A stretch of 27,414 bases of DNA, taken from contig CAICTM010001535.1 of NCBI GenBank assembly GCA_903772945.1, positions 1 through 27,414 of the forward strand, in the 5' to 3' direction. The DNA is from Seminavis robusta. Taxonomy: Eukaryota; Bacillariophyta; Bacillariophyceae; Naviculales; Naviculaceae. Below are positions 1 to 8,921 of the stretch, one piece after another. The notes below the pieces were generated by a model. It was given only the letters and a program-made list of their open reading frames with translations. It searched no databases and had not been told where the DNA came from. The translations under genes were made by a program, and so were the position numbers. Numbering within the stretch: position 1 is the stretch's first letter; each line of letters opens with the position of its first letter.

Positions 1-1024
1 CTCTGTGATATCCCTGACCAAGAGATCCAAGCCTGCTACCTCCTCGTCTTCGGAAACCGTTACCGCGAGTCTAACAATCAGTGGACAAGGCCCTTCTTGC
101 CGTCGGGAAGGGGATCACCGACCTGGGTCACCCGGATCCCAGAAAGCTCAAAGCTGGATCCGACCACAACCATCCAATACTCGCTGCTTTCCTCAAAGGA
201 CTCAGGGATGAAGATGGACCCCCTGGCCGAGCCTACCCCGTCAACCTCTCCATCCTCCGAGCTATGCTTGATGCCCTGGACTATGACGACGCCACCTGGG
301 GAACCCTCAACCGCCACGTCCGCGACCTCTGCATCCTGGCCTTCTTCTGGCTTCTACGCCCTACGGAGTACCTGGATACCGGGAACCCTAAATCCCGAAG
401 CCAAGCCTTTCGCCTCTGTGATGTCTCCTTCACTGTCCGCGGCGGCCTCCAAGTCCGTGGAGACACCATCTCTTTGAATGACGTGAAAAACCACGCGTGC
501 CTCACCGATGCCATGTTTACGTTCACTGACCAAAAGAATGCTGTCCGCGGCGAATCCGTGGGCCACCGCCCGACCTCTGATCCGTGGCTTTGCCCGGTGA
601 AGTCGCTCGCACGTGTGGTCTACCACCTCCGTACCAACGGCGCCGATGCCGATACTGGTATCCTGTGAAGCCCCAGTTCATCACCGACGCCCTCCGCCAC
701 GCTGCGGCCATCATCTCCCATGACACCGGCATCAACCCTGACAAGGTCTCTGCCCGCTCCCTCCATCCTGGTGGTGCCACAGCCCTTCTCTGCGCACATG
801 TTGACTCGGATGCCATCCGCCTTCTCGGCCGCTGGAAGTCCGACGCCATGCTCCGCTACCTGCGCATCCAAGCCGCTGCCGCCACCCAACACTACTCCCA
901 ACAGATGTTGGACCATGGGGCGTACAACTTCCCGGGAGGCACCTACGATCGCCACCTCCTCCCGGCGCAAGCGCCCCAACACTTCAACGAGATTCTTCTC
1001 CACAAAGAACTCTACGAGGACTAA
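1..1024 (+). pseudogene. Decayed tyrosine recombinase (integrase) of a mobile element
   Basis: The remains of a tyrosine recombinase are spread over three frames. Frame 1 is open from the window edge to about 75, frame 3 carries family-like sequence from about 81 to 650 (including AVGKGITDLG), and frame 2 carries the C-terminal catalytic part from about 655 to the stop at 1024. The first catalytic-Arg box is visible as LLRPTEYL near 350-370. The second box reads SARSLHPGGATALL near 755-790; relatives have Arg where this copy has His, so the second catalytic Arg appears lost. The last box is GRWKSDAMLRYL near 830-862, with the candidate Tyr nucleophile. Two frame breaks plus the missing Arg argue against activity. 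Enzymes of this kind move Crypton- and DIRS-like elements in eukaryotes; I cannot tell which. The 5' end is outside the window. Confidence 0.72.
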
Positions 1025-2332
1025 CCTACTCCTAGTCCTCGGCCCCCCTGTCCTCGCCTCCACCTGGACAGGGGGCAACTTCTCCCACCCCGCTACGCTC
1101 CCTCCCTGTTCTGCCTTTGGCTTTTGGGTTGCACGACTCAAGGCTGTCCCGTGGAACATCACATTCCCGGGACTCCCTTTTGCCGTGTGGGATCCATCCG
1201 GGACTCCCCAGTCCCGAATGGAACCCCGGGATCTGGAGACGGTCGGCTCAGTAAATGGCCGAGTCTCTCCACTCACCTAATCCTCTACTAGTCGTGCCTA
1301 GCTGCTCTGGGCAAGCGCAGCTTGTCTGCGCTCGTAATCAACGAGAGAGATCATCATCAAGGGATCGTAGATCTGAACTCCCGTGGGAGACTGTAAAGTG
1401 TGATAGCGTAGGTTGTACTTTGGCTGTTGATATCTAACTCCTCTCCAAGAGGAACAACAAACAACAGCAGAGTTCCTGTAAGGACTTGAGTACAGGTTGG
1501 CTCCAGCTATGGTCAGTGTAGCCAGTCACCCTGCTCAGGCCTATCACCAGGCTTGACTGTATTCTTCGTCGTCTACAGCCTCCTCCCTGGGATACCCAAC
1601 TCCTCTCCAAAGGACCTCACCCCCACAAGAACCAACAAAAGTTGCCCCTCTGTGTATCGCAGCCAGATTGTGCAACACCTTCATTGAAACAGCCACCTCT
1701 CTGCCACTGCACCTGACTCTCCTATTGAGTTTGTCTGACTCCAAAGGATTGAGCCCCAGACAGAACTGCAGCGTGGTGTGGCACAGATATCAACCACCGC
1801 CTGACTCTATTACATCTCTAGCTGATTGTTGAGTGACTCCTCAGTCTTTGTCCATTCCACTGAATTGAGTAACCTCTACAAATCTTGGCTTGACTCTCTG
1901 TTGAAGTCTGTGGTGGCCTTCACCAGATTGAGCACCAGCCGTTGAGACAACACACAGCGTCTACCACCAGTAACAGCACCCCATCAACCAACAACACACC
2001 TTGATACCACTCCCACTGCACCTACTGGCTATAGGTCTCATTCGCCAGACTCCTGTTGAGAATCCTCTACCAGCCTCGGCTCTGACGCCCTCTCTTCCTG
2101 CAGGTTGTGGTACCTGCACTAGATTGGGACACAGTCTTCGATTCAGTGGCAACAACAATCAACAGCGTTGATCCACACCACCTTGATTGTCAGTGCCCCA
2201 GAGCATTGTCCTCCTTGAATAGATTCCTTTGAATCAATCCTCCTCACCACCTCACAAGCACTCCCTGTACTTGAGTTGCAGCACGACCCAACAGCCAACA
2301 TCACAGAAGACTCCACCCTCCACACCACCATC
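1025..2332. other. C-rich stretch without a confident gene
   Basis: No supported gene. The strand is rich in C and A and poor in G. The phrase AACTCCTCTCCAA occurs near 1436 and near 1599. Between about 1705 and 2060 the motif TGACTC or GACTC recurs repeatedly, interleaved with TTGAG, which suggests an old degenerate repeat. It may be the non-coding remainder of the element that carried the recombinase upstream, but no terminal repeats were found to prove it. Confidence 0.4.
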
Positions 2333-2728
2333 ATGCCTCCCACAGCAAACACACCCTACCCAACTCCCTCCAGCACCATACCATCTACAGCCCACAACCA
2401 CCCCTTCCCCATCCACCCCACAACCCCTCTTACAGTCCACACCGCCCCAGCAGACACTGCGCCTCCCCTTTGCGAGCCACTCCCTGCCAGTGCGTCATTT
2501 GGCCCTATCGTATGGCTCTTTGTCGGCTTCTGCCTGACATTGTTCGCCCACTGGATAGGCCATACCCTGACATGGTCCAGTCTTAGGTGCGCCACTGCCT
2601 ATGGACTCTGCTGGCACCTTGCCTTGCACGACAAGGCAATGGCCACAGCATGGGACCTGATCACTCAGACGCACCTGTGGTGGAGGTGGATCGATGATGA
2701 CGACTGTTGTCGATCAGCGCCCTTCTAA
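2333..2728 (+). CDS. Hypothetical Thr/Pro-rich protein with one membrane segment
   Basis: An open frame of 131 codons from an ATG to TAA. The first 45 or so residues are rich in Pro, Thr, Ser and His. A hydrophobic, aromatic stretch follows (around IVWLFVGFCLTLFAHWIG) that could be one transmembrane helix, then a short Trp-rich tail ending in acidic residues. I recognise no family. The composition of the first half matches the C/A-rich DNA on either side, so the frame may be open by chance or be a leftover of a mobile element. No splice sites or neighbours support it. Confidence 0.2.
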   Translation: MPPTANTPYPTPSSTIPSTAHNHPFPIHPTTPLTVHTAPADTAPPLCEPLPASASFGPIVWLFVGFCLTLFAHWIGHTLTWSSLRCATAYGLCWHLALHDKAMATAWDLITQTHLWWRWIDDDDCCRSAPF

Positions 2729-3299
2729 TAGGTTACTAAATCCTGGCTAGGCCACCGTGCTCCAGGTCATGATGGGAAGATGCACACTTCCATTGTAAGT
2801 AGAGCTGTAGGGACCTGCCCCTCGTTCATGGGGCGGAGGTGAACGGCGGTGAGACTATAGGATAGTGTAGCCATGCTACTATGAGTGGCCTGTCCTCCTG
2901 CAGTGTTGAAGCTTGGTGTGCACCGTGAATCTTCCTATTGTGCAATTTGTCAATGGTATACGACTCAGCTGTTTGGGCCCTCGGGCTCATCTCGTGCCAG
3001 CGTAGAAAAAGGTCCTCCGGACCCAATAGGTTAACGACCCTAGGGGGAGTCACAGAGGAAAATGGATTTTTGTAATAAAATTATTTTATTGAAAACCAAG
3101 GGTTAGAGATAAAGAAAGAGGAACTGCTGGAAAACCTGCATAAAGGACGTAAAAAAGATACTAGTAGCTAGATACCACCGGTAGACTACTCGGGGCAGAG
3201 TATCATTTCGTGTTGACAAAGCACAACCTTACTATTTTACTATAGAATCGTATGGTGGTTTGCACGAACAGTATCGAATTCCTTTTCGAAACGTGAATT
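2729..3299. other. Intergenic stretch, no gene seen
   Basis: No supported coding sequence on either strand. Base composition changes abruptly near 3060: the C-rich DNA to the left gives way to A+T-rich DNA, with AATAAAATTATTTTATTG at about 3074-3091. This is probably a boundary between two repeat-derived blocks, but I see no terminal repeat or target duplication at it. Confidence 0.4.
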
Positions 3300-3643
3300 A
3301 GTAGATTAGTACAGTACTTTGTAAAGTAAATGAGGCTACTATTAATACTACTTTGTATAATAGAGTGTAATAGCGTTGTTATGCAGGACTCGAATTACTT
3401 ATCTACTAGCTTGACTAGTGACACTTTATGAGAATCCGTGACTGCACATGTAGGTAGATTCGTACAGCGATATGTATAGTAAAAGATGTTACTGGTGCAA
3501 AAGCACTTCTATGCGGGATTTGAACTACGCACCTTATATCTTCTGTTGACCAGTAAAACCGGATCCTGCACAGGCATAAACAATGCTGACAGTTGAAACA
3601 TGCTTCGAATCGCCAAACAGAACACCAATCCTACACAGGCGAA
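3300..3643. repeat. Diverged tandem units related to the 694-bp duplication
   Basis: Two older, diverged relatives of the start of the 694-bp unit precede it. One begins near 3303 (GATTAGTACAGTACTTTG, then TTATGCAGGACTCGAATTA). The other begins near 3440 (GACTGCACATGTAGGTAGATTCG, then ATGCGGGATTTGAAC). The corresponding phrases in the unit itself are at about 3674-3760 and 4763-4850. Read on the minus strand, the GGAYTCGAA-like phrase resembles a polymerase III B box (for example AGTTCAAATCC). No complete tRNA fold can be built from it, so this is only a resemblance. Confidence 0.5.
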
Positions 3644-4732
3644 TATTCGTATAGTAAAAGAGTACAAAAGAGTGACTGCACATCTTGGTAGATTTGTACA
3701 GTACTTTATATAGTAAATTAGTCTAATGGGTGCAAAGGCATGCTTATGCAGGATTCGCATTTGGCAGCTTATATCTTTATTTACTCAGTAAGAATAGGAC
3801 ATTCAATTCCTTCACAGGCATTAGCAAGGGCGCCCTCATAGATATAAGCCATAATTTCGACACATGCTGGAAGCGTTACAGTTCTTCCCACGACTCAGAG
3901 TATCCGTGAATAGATTGAGTCATGCTTCATGAGTCAACACGATGGAACAGAGAACGCTGGCAAGAACACGTTCTCAACGAAACCAAAAGAAACGGCAAAC
4001 TGGAGTATTCGACAGGAGTAAAGCATCCTGCCAACGAACCGTTTCATGTAGATCACAAGTTCACTTCCGTATGAATCAAGATCAACTACCACGATGCATT
4101 GATCTAACACACTACTAGTTTAAGGGTGGTCCTGAGCCATGAAAAAAATACATCCATTTCGCTATAGTAAAACAGTACACAGTTCCTTTTCTGGCTGTAA
4201 AATAGTCCACAACTTCTGTTAACTCCAATAAGAATGGATCAACACCAGTGCAATTAATTCCAAATTTAATGTGCTTTATTGTTTGTATTTGCTGTGACAG
4301 CTCAAACATAAGAGACAAGCATATACTTTAATAAAAGAGGTTGATTTTGGTCACATTTTGGCCTTCTTGGATGTTCTCATTCGACTATAGTGTTAAGTCT
4401 ATTGAGTACTGTTTACACTTGTAAATCCAAAGTGGGTATTGAGCCATTTGCTGCGTAGGATTTTGTACCAGGGCTACTGGTAAAGCTCAAAACCACTGCT
4501 AAATTAGTACAAGCTAGCTTTACTGATCGCATCAAGCAAAGCTCACAACACAAGATTATGAATTACTAAGAAGCGAACTTTGCAGTTTACCTTGCACTCG
4601 TCTTGAATAGCGCAGTTGATATTGTTGGGTGGTAGCTACCTCTACGAGATCCCTCTATTCAAGTAGTATTTCCTCACGTTAGCAGATTAACTAGTCGCAG
4701 TTACGCACTGCCACATCTCCATCAAGATGTCC
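3644..4732. repeat. Direct tandem duplication, copy A (with MITE insertion)
   Basis: This copy starts at TATTCGTATAGTAAAAG and ends at CATCAAGATGTCC, where copy B begins immediately with the same TATTCG. Without the 395 bp contributed by the MITE and its extra TA it is 694 bp, the same length as copy B. About ten substitutions are visible between the copies (for example TAATGGG versus TAACGGG and ATTGTTGGG versus ATTATTGGG), roughly 1.5 percent. The duplication is therefore fairly recent on the scale of the older units to its left. Confidence 0.9.
4115..4507. mobile_element. Non-autonomous Tc1/mariner-like MITE, 393 bp
   Basis: The element is defined by comparison with its own empty site. 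Copy B reads CACACTACAAGCTAGC at 5198-5213, whereas copy A is split between CACACTAC (ends 4115) and AAGCTAGC (starts 4511). The extra DNA has imperfect terminal inverted repeats. The left end begins CTAGTTTAAGGGTGGTCC, and the reverse complement of the right end begins CTAATTTAGCAGTGGTTT; 17 of the first 24 positions match. It is flanked by TA (4113-4114 and 4508-4509), the target preference of the Tc1/mariner superfamily. It has no coding capacity. Family assignment rests only on the TA target and the inverted ends. Confidence 0.78.
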
Positions 4733-4780
4733 TATTCGTATAGTAAAAGAGTACAAAAGAGTGACTGCACATCTTGGTAG
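4727..4780 (+). other. Short upstream ORF created by the duplication junction
   Basis: Copy A ends with a duplicate of the Gag start context (CATCAAGATGTCC). Because copy B follows directly, the duplicated ATG opens a 17-codon frame (MSYSYSKRVQKSDCTSW) ending at TAG. It begins 694 bp upstream of the true Gag ATG. A transcript that starts in or before copy A would carry this decoy start codon. This is a consequence of the rearrangement and there is no evidence that it is translated. Confidence 0.45.
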
Positions 4781-5426
4781 ATTTGTACAGTACTTTATAT
4801 AGTAAATTAGTCTAACGGGTGCAAAGGCGTGCTTATGCAGGATTCGCATTTGGCAGCTTATATCTTTATTTACTCAGTAAGAATAGGACATTCAATTCCT
4901 GCACAGGCATTAGCAAGGGCGCCCTCATAGATATAAGCCATAATTTCGACACATGCTGAAAGCGTTACAGTTCCTCCCACAACTCAGAGTATCCGTGAAT
5001 AGATTGAGTCATGCTTCATGAGTTAACATGATGGAACAGAGAACGCTGGCAAGAACACGTTCTCAACGAAACCAAAAGAAACGGCAAACTGGAGTATTCG
5101 ACAGGAGTAAAGCATCCTGCCAACGAACCGTTTCATGTAGATCACAAGTTCACTTCCGTATGAATCAAGATCAACTACCACGATGCATTGATCTAACACA
5201 CTACAAGCTAGCTTTACTGATCGCATCAAGCAAAGCTCACAACACAAGATTATGAATTACTAAGAAGCGAACTTTGCAGTTTACCTTGCACTCGTCTTGA
5301 ATAGCGCAGTTGATATTATTGGGTGGTAGCTACCTCTACAAGATCCCTCTATTCAAGTAGTATTTCCTCACGTTAGCAGATTAACTAGTCGCAGTTACGC
5401 ACTGCCACATCTCCATCAAGATGTCC
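4733..5426. repeat. Direct tandem duplication, copy B (without MITE)
   Basis: The uninterrupted 694-bp copy ends with the first six coding bases (ATGTCC) of the Gag gene. It holds the 5' leader and presumably the promoter of that gene. At 5205-5424 it has the intact stretch AAGCTAGCTTTACTGATCGC to CATCAAGATGTCC, which in copy A lies beyond the MITE. No classical LTR ends (TG...CA with a primer-binding site) were recognised in the unit, and no third copy was found downstream of the element. Confidence 0.9.
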
Positions 5427-6710
5427 GACGAAGCAACCAAACTCAAGCATGTGCTATGCAACCTATGCGGCGAAGAAGCTTCCACCACAGGGTATCTTGC
5501 ATCCCACCTGCGTCTCGCATTGGCTGGTCAAGGAATCGATGGATGGATGGATGGATCTCCTATACTCCTCACCAAAGATGAAGTTATGAACCTCCAAGCT
5601 CCCAACGATACCAACGGCGCTCCACGACTCGTATCTCTCACCAGGAAGAAGCTACTGCTCGCGGCGATACAGATGTACCACCATTGGTCATTCAAGAGGA
5701 AGTCTCCGATACGCATCACTTCGCTGACGGCCACCGCACTCGATGCTTTCAGAGTTGGACTCTTTCAACCCCACTGTGAAATCATCCCGTGGCAGCAAAT
5801 GAGACGTAGCGACGCCACGATGACCTATGGCGAGCGTGCAATCACGCTATGGGACAAGAACAACAAGCCCGTTCGGTCGGAGTTCAGAGACTTTCGCGGC
5901 GAATCCTCTTTCATCAAATGGAAGAAGAACTTCCTCAACACGCTCAAATCTCAAGGTCTCTCCCACCTCATTGACTCAGACTTCACGGTCACCAACGTCG
6001 AACTAGACGAGAAACAACGAAAATGGATGTACAAGACCTTTGAGGATATCTTCATTGAGGCACAGGCACGATCTGTCGTTCTTGCCAATGAAACCGACAA
6101 GGACACCCGTATGATCTGGAAAGCAATCGACGAGTATTACTCCAAGTCTATGGTCGCAACCCTACACTCAGACAAGATCTCGTCTTATCTTACCTCTGCC
6201 GAACTTACAGACGGTGTATGGCGAGGATCCCAAGCAGGTTTCATCTCCAATTTCCTCGAGCAGTATCGGCAGTACAATGAAATAAGTGATGAGCCGTACA
6301 CTGAGGAACTAGAAGCACGTTTCTTGGAACGCTCAATCTTCAAGGCACCAAATCTCGCTCCCGTACAACGTCTCGCTTTGCAGACCAAGAAAAATGCAGG
6401 AGACACCACCAAGTATTCGCTCGAAGAGTACAGGGCAGCCCTTCTCGAGCAAGCACAACTGCATGACAGCGCAAATCATGCAACGTCTATACGCTCTCGT
6501 AGCAATGCTCGCCGCCATACCTACCAATACGAAATTATCTTCGACAATGGTACCGCGGAGACCTGTGACAATGCCTATGAGGCATTTGTCCATGACATGA
6601 ATATGCCAGTGGAGGTCCTGTTGCAAGCTCATCAGACGGACACTCGTGGGCCACGAAAAGTCATGATGGCCACATGGCGGTCGCTATCCAAGTCGGATCA
6701 AGAGGCATGA
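5421..6710 (+). CDS. Gag polyprotein of a diatom Ty1/copia-like retroelement (premature stop)
   Basis: A 429-residue Gag-like protein from the ATG at the end of copy B. The N-terminus has a CxxC pair (CNLC) and a short GGAT-repeat-encoded DGWMDGS. The capsid-like region spans about residues 150-350. It carries the pattern common to diatom copia Gags: FRG...FIKWKKNFL, QGLSHLIDSDF, the ETDKDTRMIWKAIDEYY block and WRGSQAGFISNFLEQYRQY. The stop at 6708-6710 (TGA) falls where relatives have Trp. The same frame then continues with Gag-like sequence (KKNVLDYTADLAVRRSQ, then VNSHDFLDV) until about 6990. The stop is therefore probably a TGG-to-TGA mutation that truncates the C-terminus. No zinc knuckle, protease, integrase, reverse transcriptase or RNase H follows. 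Confidence 0.75.
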   Translation: MSDEATKLKHVLCNLCGEEASTTGYLASHLRLALAGQGIDGWMDGSPILLTKDEVMNLQAPNDTNGAPRLVSLTRKKLLLAAIQMYHHWSFKRKSPIRITSLTATALDAFRVGLFQPHCEIIPWQQMRRSDATMTYGERAITLWDKNNKPVRSEFRDFRGESSFIKWKKNFLNTLKSQGLSHLIDSDFTVTNVELDEKQRKWMYKTFEDIFIEAQARSVVLANETDKDTRMIWKAIDEYYSKSMVATLHSDKISSYLTSAELTDGVWRGSQAGFISNFLEQYRQYNEISDEPYTEELEARFLERSIFKAPNLAPVQRLALQTKKNAGDTTKYSLEEYRAALLEQAQLHDSANHATSIRSRSNARRHTYQYEIIFDNGTAETCDNAYEAFVHDMNMPVEVLLQAHQTDTRGPRKVMMATWRSLSKSDQEA

Positions 6711-6990
6711 GATAATATCTCGGAAGCAGGGAAGAAGAATGTCCTTGACTACACGGCTGACTTAGCTGTTCGACGTAGTCAGAACAACTCTGGACAATCA
6801 CGTCCATCCCGCTCAGTCAACTCCCATGACTTCCTCGACGTGGGCAACTCCACGCCACGAACAAGCAATCTAGAAGTGTCCTCGCATCAAACCAATTCCA
6901 ATACGACGGACACCGACCTATTGCAACTCACGTGCAACAAGACGCATTCAACGCCACCATCTTTCGCTGATGACATCGCCTATCACAGCT
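6711..6990 (+). pseudogene. C-terminal Gag remnant downstream of the premature stop
   Basis: The reading frame of the Gag gene remains open after its TGA and keeps the family character for about 60-90 codons (KKNVLDYTADLAVRRSQ; SVNSHDFLDV). Beyond about 6990 the frame no longer looks coding, and a different frame takes over with the unknown ORF that starts at 6998. The right limit of this remnant is approximate. Confidence 0.5.
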
Positions 6991-6997
6991 ATCCAAC

Positions 6998-8071
6998 ATG
7001 GCTACACTCGAGGTACGAGTTCACAAGATTGATCGCTCATCTTACGAGTCATATTCCCACGAACTATTCTACGAACCAGAGATTGATCCTGATTGGCAGC
7101 CCTTCATGTATCTCTCTGATGAATCCGAAGGTAATCAAATACCACCAGTTGGTGCGACCATGCCAGTGGATCTCCTCGACATGCCCAATCAAGCAGACCC
7201 TTCGATGCCTGCACTCGACTCCGGAGAAACCTTTTTCTCACCTACCGCTCAGGACTTCTCACAGTTCGCTTACAGCGGTACCTACAAGTACGAGGAGAAC
7301 GATGTGAGACTCCAACAGCAAATCCAAAATGATGACACAGGGTATCACACCTTCGTGCCACAGGTACTGTGCGATGAACCATTTGACTACTGGACACGCC
7401 AACGCATCTCCTCTGCCATGGAAGAACAACTGGAGCCACCGACACCACTTGTGAATGGACCACACATGTTGCCACCGTACCATCAGATTCAGCAGCCTGA
7501 TGATACACTCTTGCACTGCCAGCGCCAGGCTGCCGAAGAGCATGAACAGCAACTCATGGACAATCTTCCCACAGAAGAGCCATCCATTGTGGAGGCACCT
7601 GCTGATGATCCCGAATCCCTAGCGTTTGATATTTCCCAGCTCCAGCTCGATCCACCCTCTGATGTTGGGGACGATGTTGACCCAGACCTCAGTTTTGCGA
7701 CCCCGAACGAAACTGACATCAAGGAAGACATCTCCATGCATCACATCAAGGGCACACACGGAATTTGCAAGGCTGTCAAACAACGCCGAGTGCTCCAACA
7801 GACCCCTGCTGTGCTCGCACCCGCGGCCACGATGACAACCCCTGCTGCACTCGCACCCGCGGCAATGACGACAACCCCTGCTACACTGGCACCCGAGACA
7901 ACGACGACAACTCCAGTCTCCGATGGGACTCCAGACTCTTCTGGGTTCGTCGCTGTCACCTCTTCCAAACCCCAAGGACGTATTGCCAACCATGCACTTC
8001 TTCTAGGATTTGGCCGATTGCTGTCTTCCCAGAGGAGGGAGGTGACTCCATCCAAAACACGCCGTCACTAG
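6998..8071 (+). CDS. Acidic Pro/Thr-rich protein of unknown function, ORF2 of the Gag element
   Basis: A 357-codon open frame starting at an ATG about 290 bp after the Gag stop, in the frame one base behind Gag. The protein is acidic. It has several Asp/Glu/Gln-rich segments, a Gln/His-rich part near 150-190 and, near 268-303, three 12-residue repeats. The last 40 residues are basic. A DSGE near residue 72 resembles the Asp-Ser-Gly core of retropepsins, but nothing else of a protease fold can be seen, so I make no claim. It replaces the pol region expected after a copia Gag. It could be a captured host ORF, an element-specific accessory protein, or a frame kept open by recent origin. Confidence 0.4.
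   Translation: MATLEVRVHKIDRSSYESYSHELFYEPEIDPDWQPFMYLSDESEGNQIPPVGATMPVDLLDMPNQADPSMPALDSGETFFSPTAQDFSQFAYSGTYKYEENDVRLQQQIQNDDTGYHTFVPQVLCDEPFDYWTRQRISSAMEEQLEPPTPLVNGPHMLPPYHQIQQPDDTLLHCQRQAAEEHEQQLMDNLPTEEPSIVEAPADDPESLAFDISQLQLDPPSDVGDDVDPDLSFATPNETDIKEDISMHHIKGTHGICKAVKQRRVLQQTPAVLAPAATMTTPAALAPAAMTTTPATLAPETTTTTPVSDGTPDSSGFVAVTSSKPQGRIANHALLLGFGRLLSSQRREVTPSKTRRH
7802..7909 (+). repeat. 3 x 36-bp coding minisatellite
   Basis: Three consecutive 36-bp units encode TPAVLAPAATMT, TPAALAPAAMTT and TPATLAPETTTT within the unknown ORF. The unit length is a multiple of three, so copy-number change would keep the frame. The third unit is the most diverged. Confidence 0.85.
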
Positions 8072-8099
8072 AAGACAGTAAACTGTTGACCAGTTTTTT

Positions 8100-8580
8100 T
8101 TAGGGAGCGCTGTCCTTTTTCGGACACCATTTCCATTGGGCAAATCCAACCAAGTAGTAAAAGAGAGCCACACTGCCTTGGCCCTTTGTCTCCCAGCAAG
8201 AAGATTGATGGTTAGCGAAGGACGATTTGAATAAATCAACATAAAAACGAACCAAAAAACGCTTCTCACCTTTGGCCGAATGAGGGGCGACCACAATCAC
8301 CTCTTGCTTCTGATTGAGGAGAGCAAGTTGCTCGTCCTCCAATTGTTTTGTGCCATGAACGACCGGTACTTTAGTTCCAGGAGGGTCTACCTCAAGTTGA
8401 TTAGGGGGGCCGACAAGCTCATTTCTTTTGTGGATGTTTTCCCTCAGCTCAATGATGTCCTTCTCTTCTTTCAGCACAACACGGTCCGCAGGTCCTGTCG
8501 GGGAATCGAATCACCAATCCAGAGAAGATAACGGATCTTGGACAGGTTAGTATTGGCGTTGGCTGTCATGTCTATCAAGG

Positions 8581-8614
<34 letters not shown>

Positions 8615-8681
8615 CAATGTGCACAAACACAAGAAGAGGCTGGCTCCCGTGGGAGTCACCCCTCAGGGTGTGATCAACCAT
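8100..8681 (-). pseudogene. Broken poly-Asn ORF, unknown protein
   Basis: From an ATG at 8681 the minus strand reads 44 codons, including a run of Asn encoded by (AAC)n. The frame meets TAA at 8547-8549 and TGA at 8511-8513, then stays open for about 137 codons to the stop at 8100 (containing LKEEKDIIELRENIHKRN and LVRFYVDLF). Both halves are in the same frame. Either two nonsense mutations have broken the gene, or a short intron covers the stops. A TACTAAC at 8546-8552 (minus strand) could be a branch point and CGACAG at about 8495-8500 an acceptor, but I see no convincing donor. No family recognised. Confidence 0.3.
8581..8614. repeat. (TTG)n microsatellite
   Basis: Eleven uninterrupted TTG triplets. 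On the minus strand they are AAC codons of the poly-Asn run in the broken ORF. Confidence 0.95.
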
Positions 8682-8921
8682 AACGTATCCTTAACCCTTT
8701 CTGCTTGACAGCCGAATTTCTGCTCACTTTCCGAGAGATCTAAAGGCTTGTGGCGACGCAACGGTACCAGTACGGCAGTGCATGCTTATTGCCAGTGCAG
8801 TGATCGATGTTCTGACTGCATCAAACTCTGGACCATCCATCTACTACTACAGCAGCTACTATAGGCTGGACTGCTGTGCTTGTTGATTTATTTATATAGT
8901 TATCCATTCAACTACAGTACC

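Noticed and set aside
1025..3060. Long terminal repeat or terminal inverted repeat of the recombinase element
   Set aside because: I searched by eye for a matching end and found none; only short recurring words are present.
3480..3620. Possible minus-strand tRNA, suggested by a B-box-like word and CTGTTGACCAGT
   Set aside because: No seven-base T loop with a five-pair stem, no acceptor pairing and no anticodon arm can be drawn.
5030..5255. 75-codon basic ORF inside duplication copy B
   Set aside because: It has no family character, and in copy A the matching frame is stopped by the MITE. It lies in leader sequence and is probably open by chance.
7200..7240. DSGE in the unknown ORF2 as a retropepsin active site
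   Set aside because: Only the three-residue core is present; flanking hydrophobic residues and the later family motif are missing.
7220..7250. Programmed -1 frameshift between the Gag frame and ORF2 at AAACCTTTTTC
   Set aside because: In the Gag frame the bases do not form a proper slippery heptamer, and the Gag frame is already interrupted upstream.
6840..7307. 155-codon ORF after Gag as a separate gene
   Set aside because: Its first part is the Gag C-terminal remnant. After about 6990 it overlaps the better ORF at 6998 in another frame and loses coding character.
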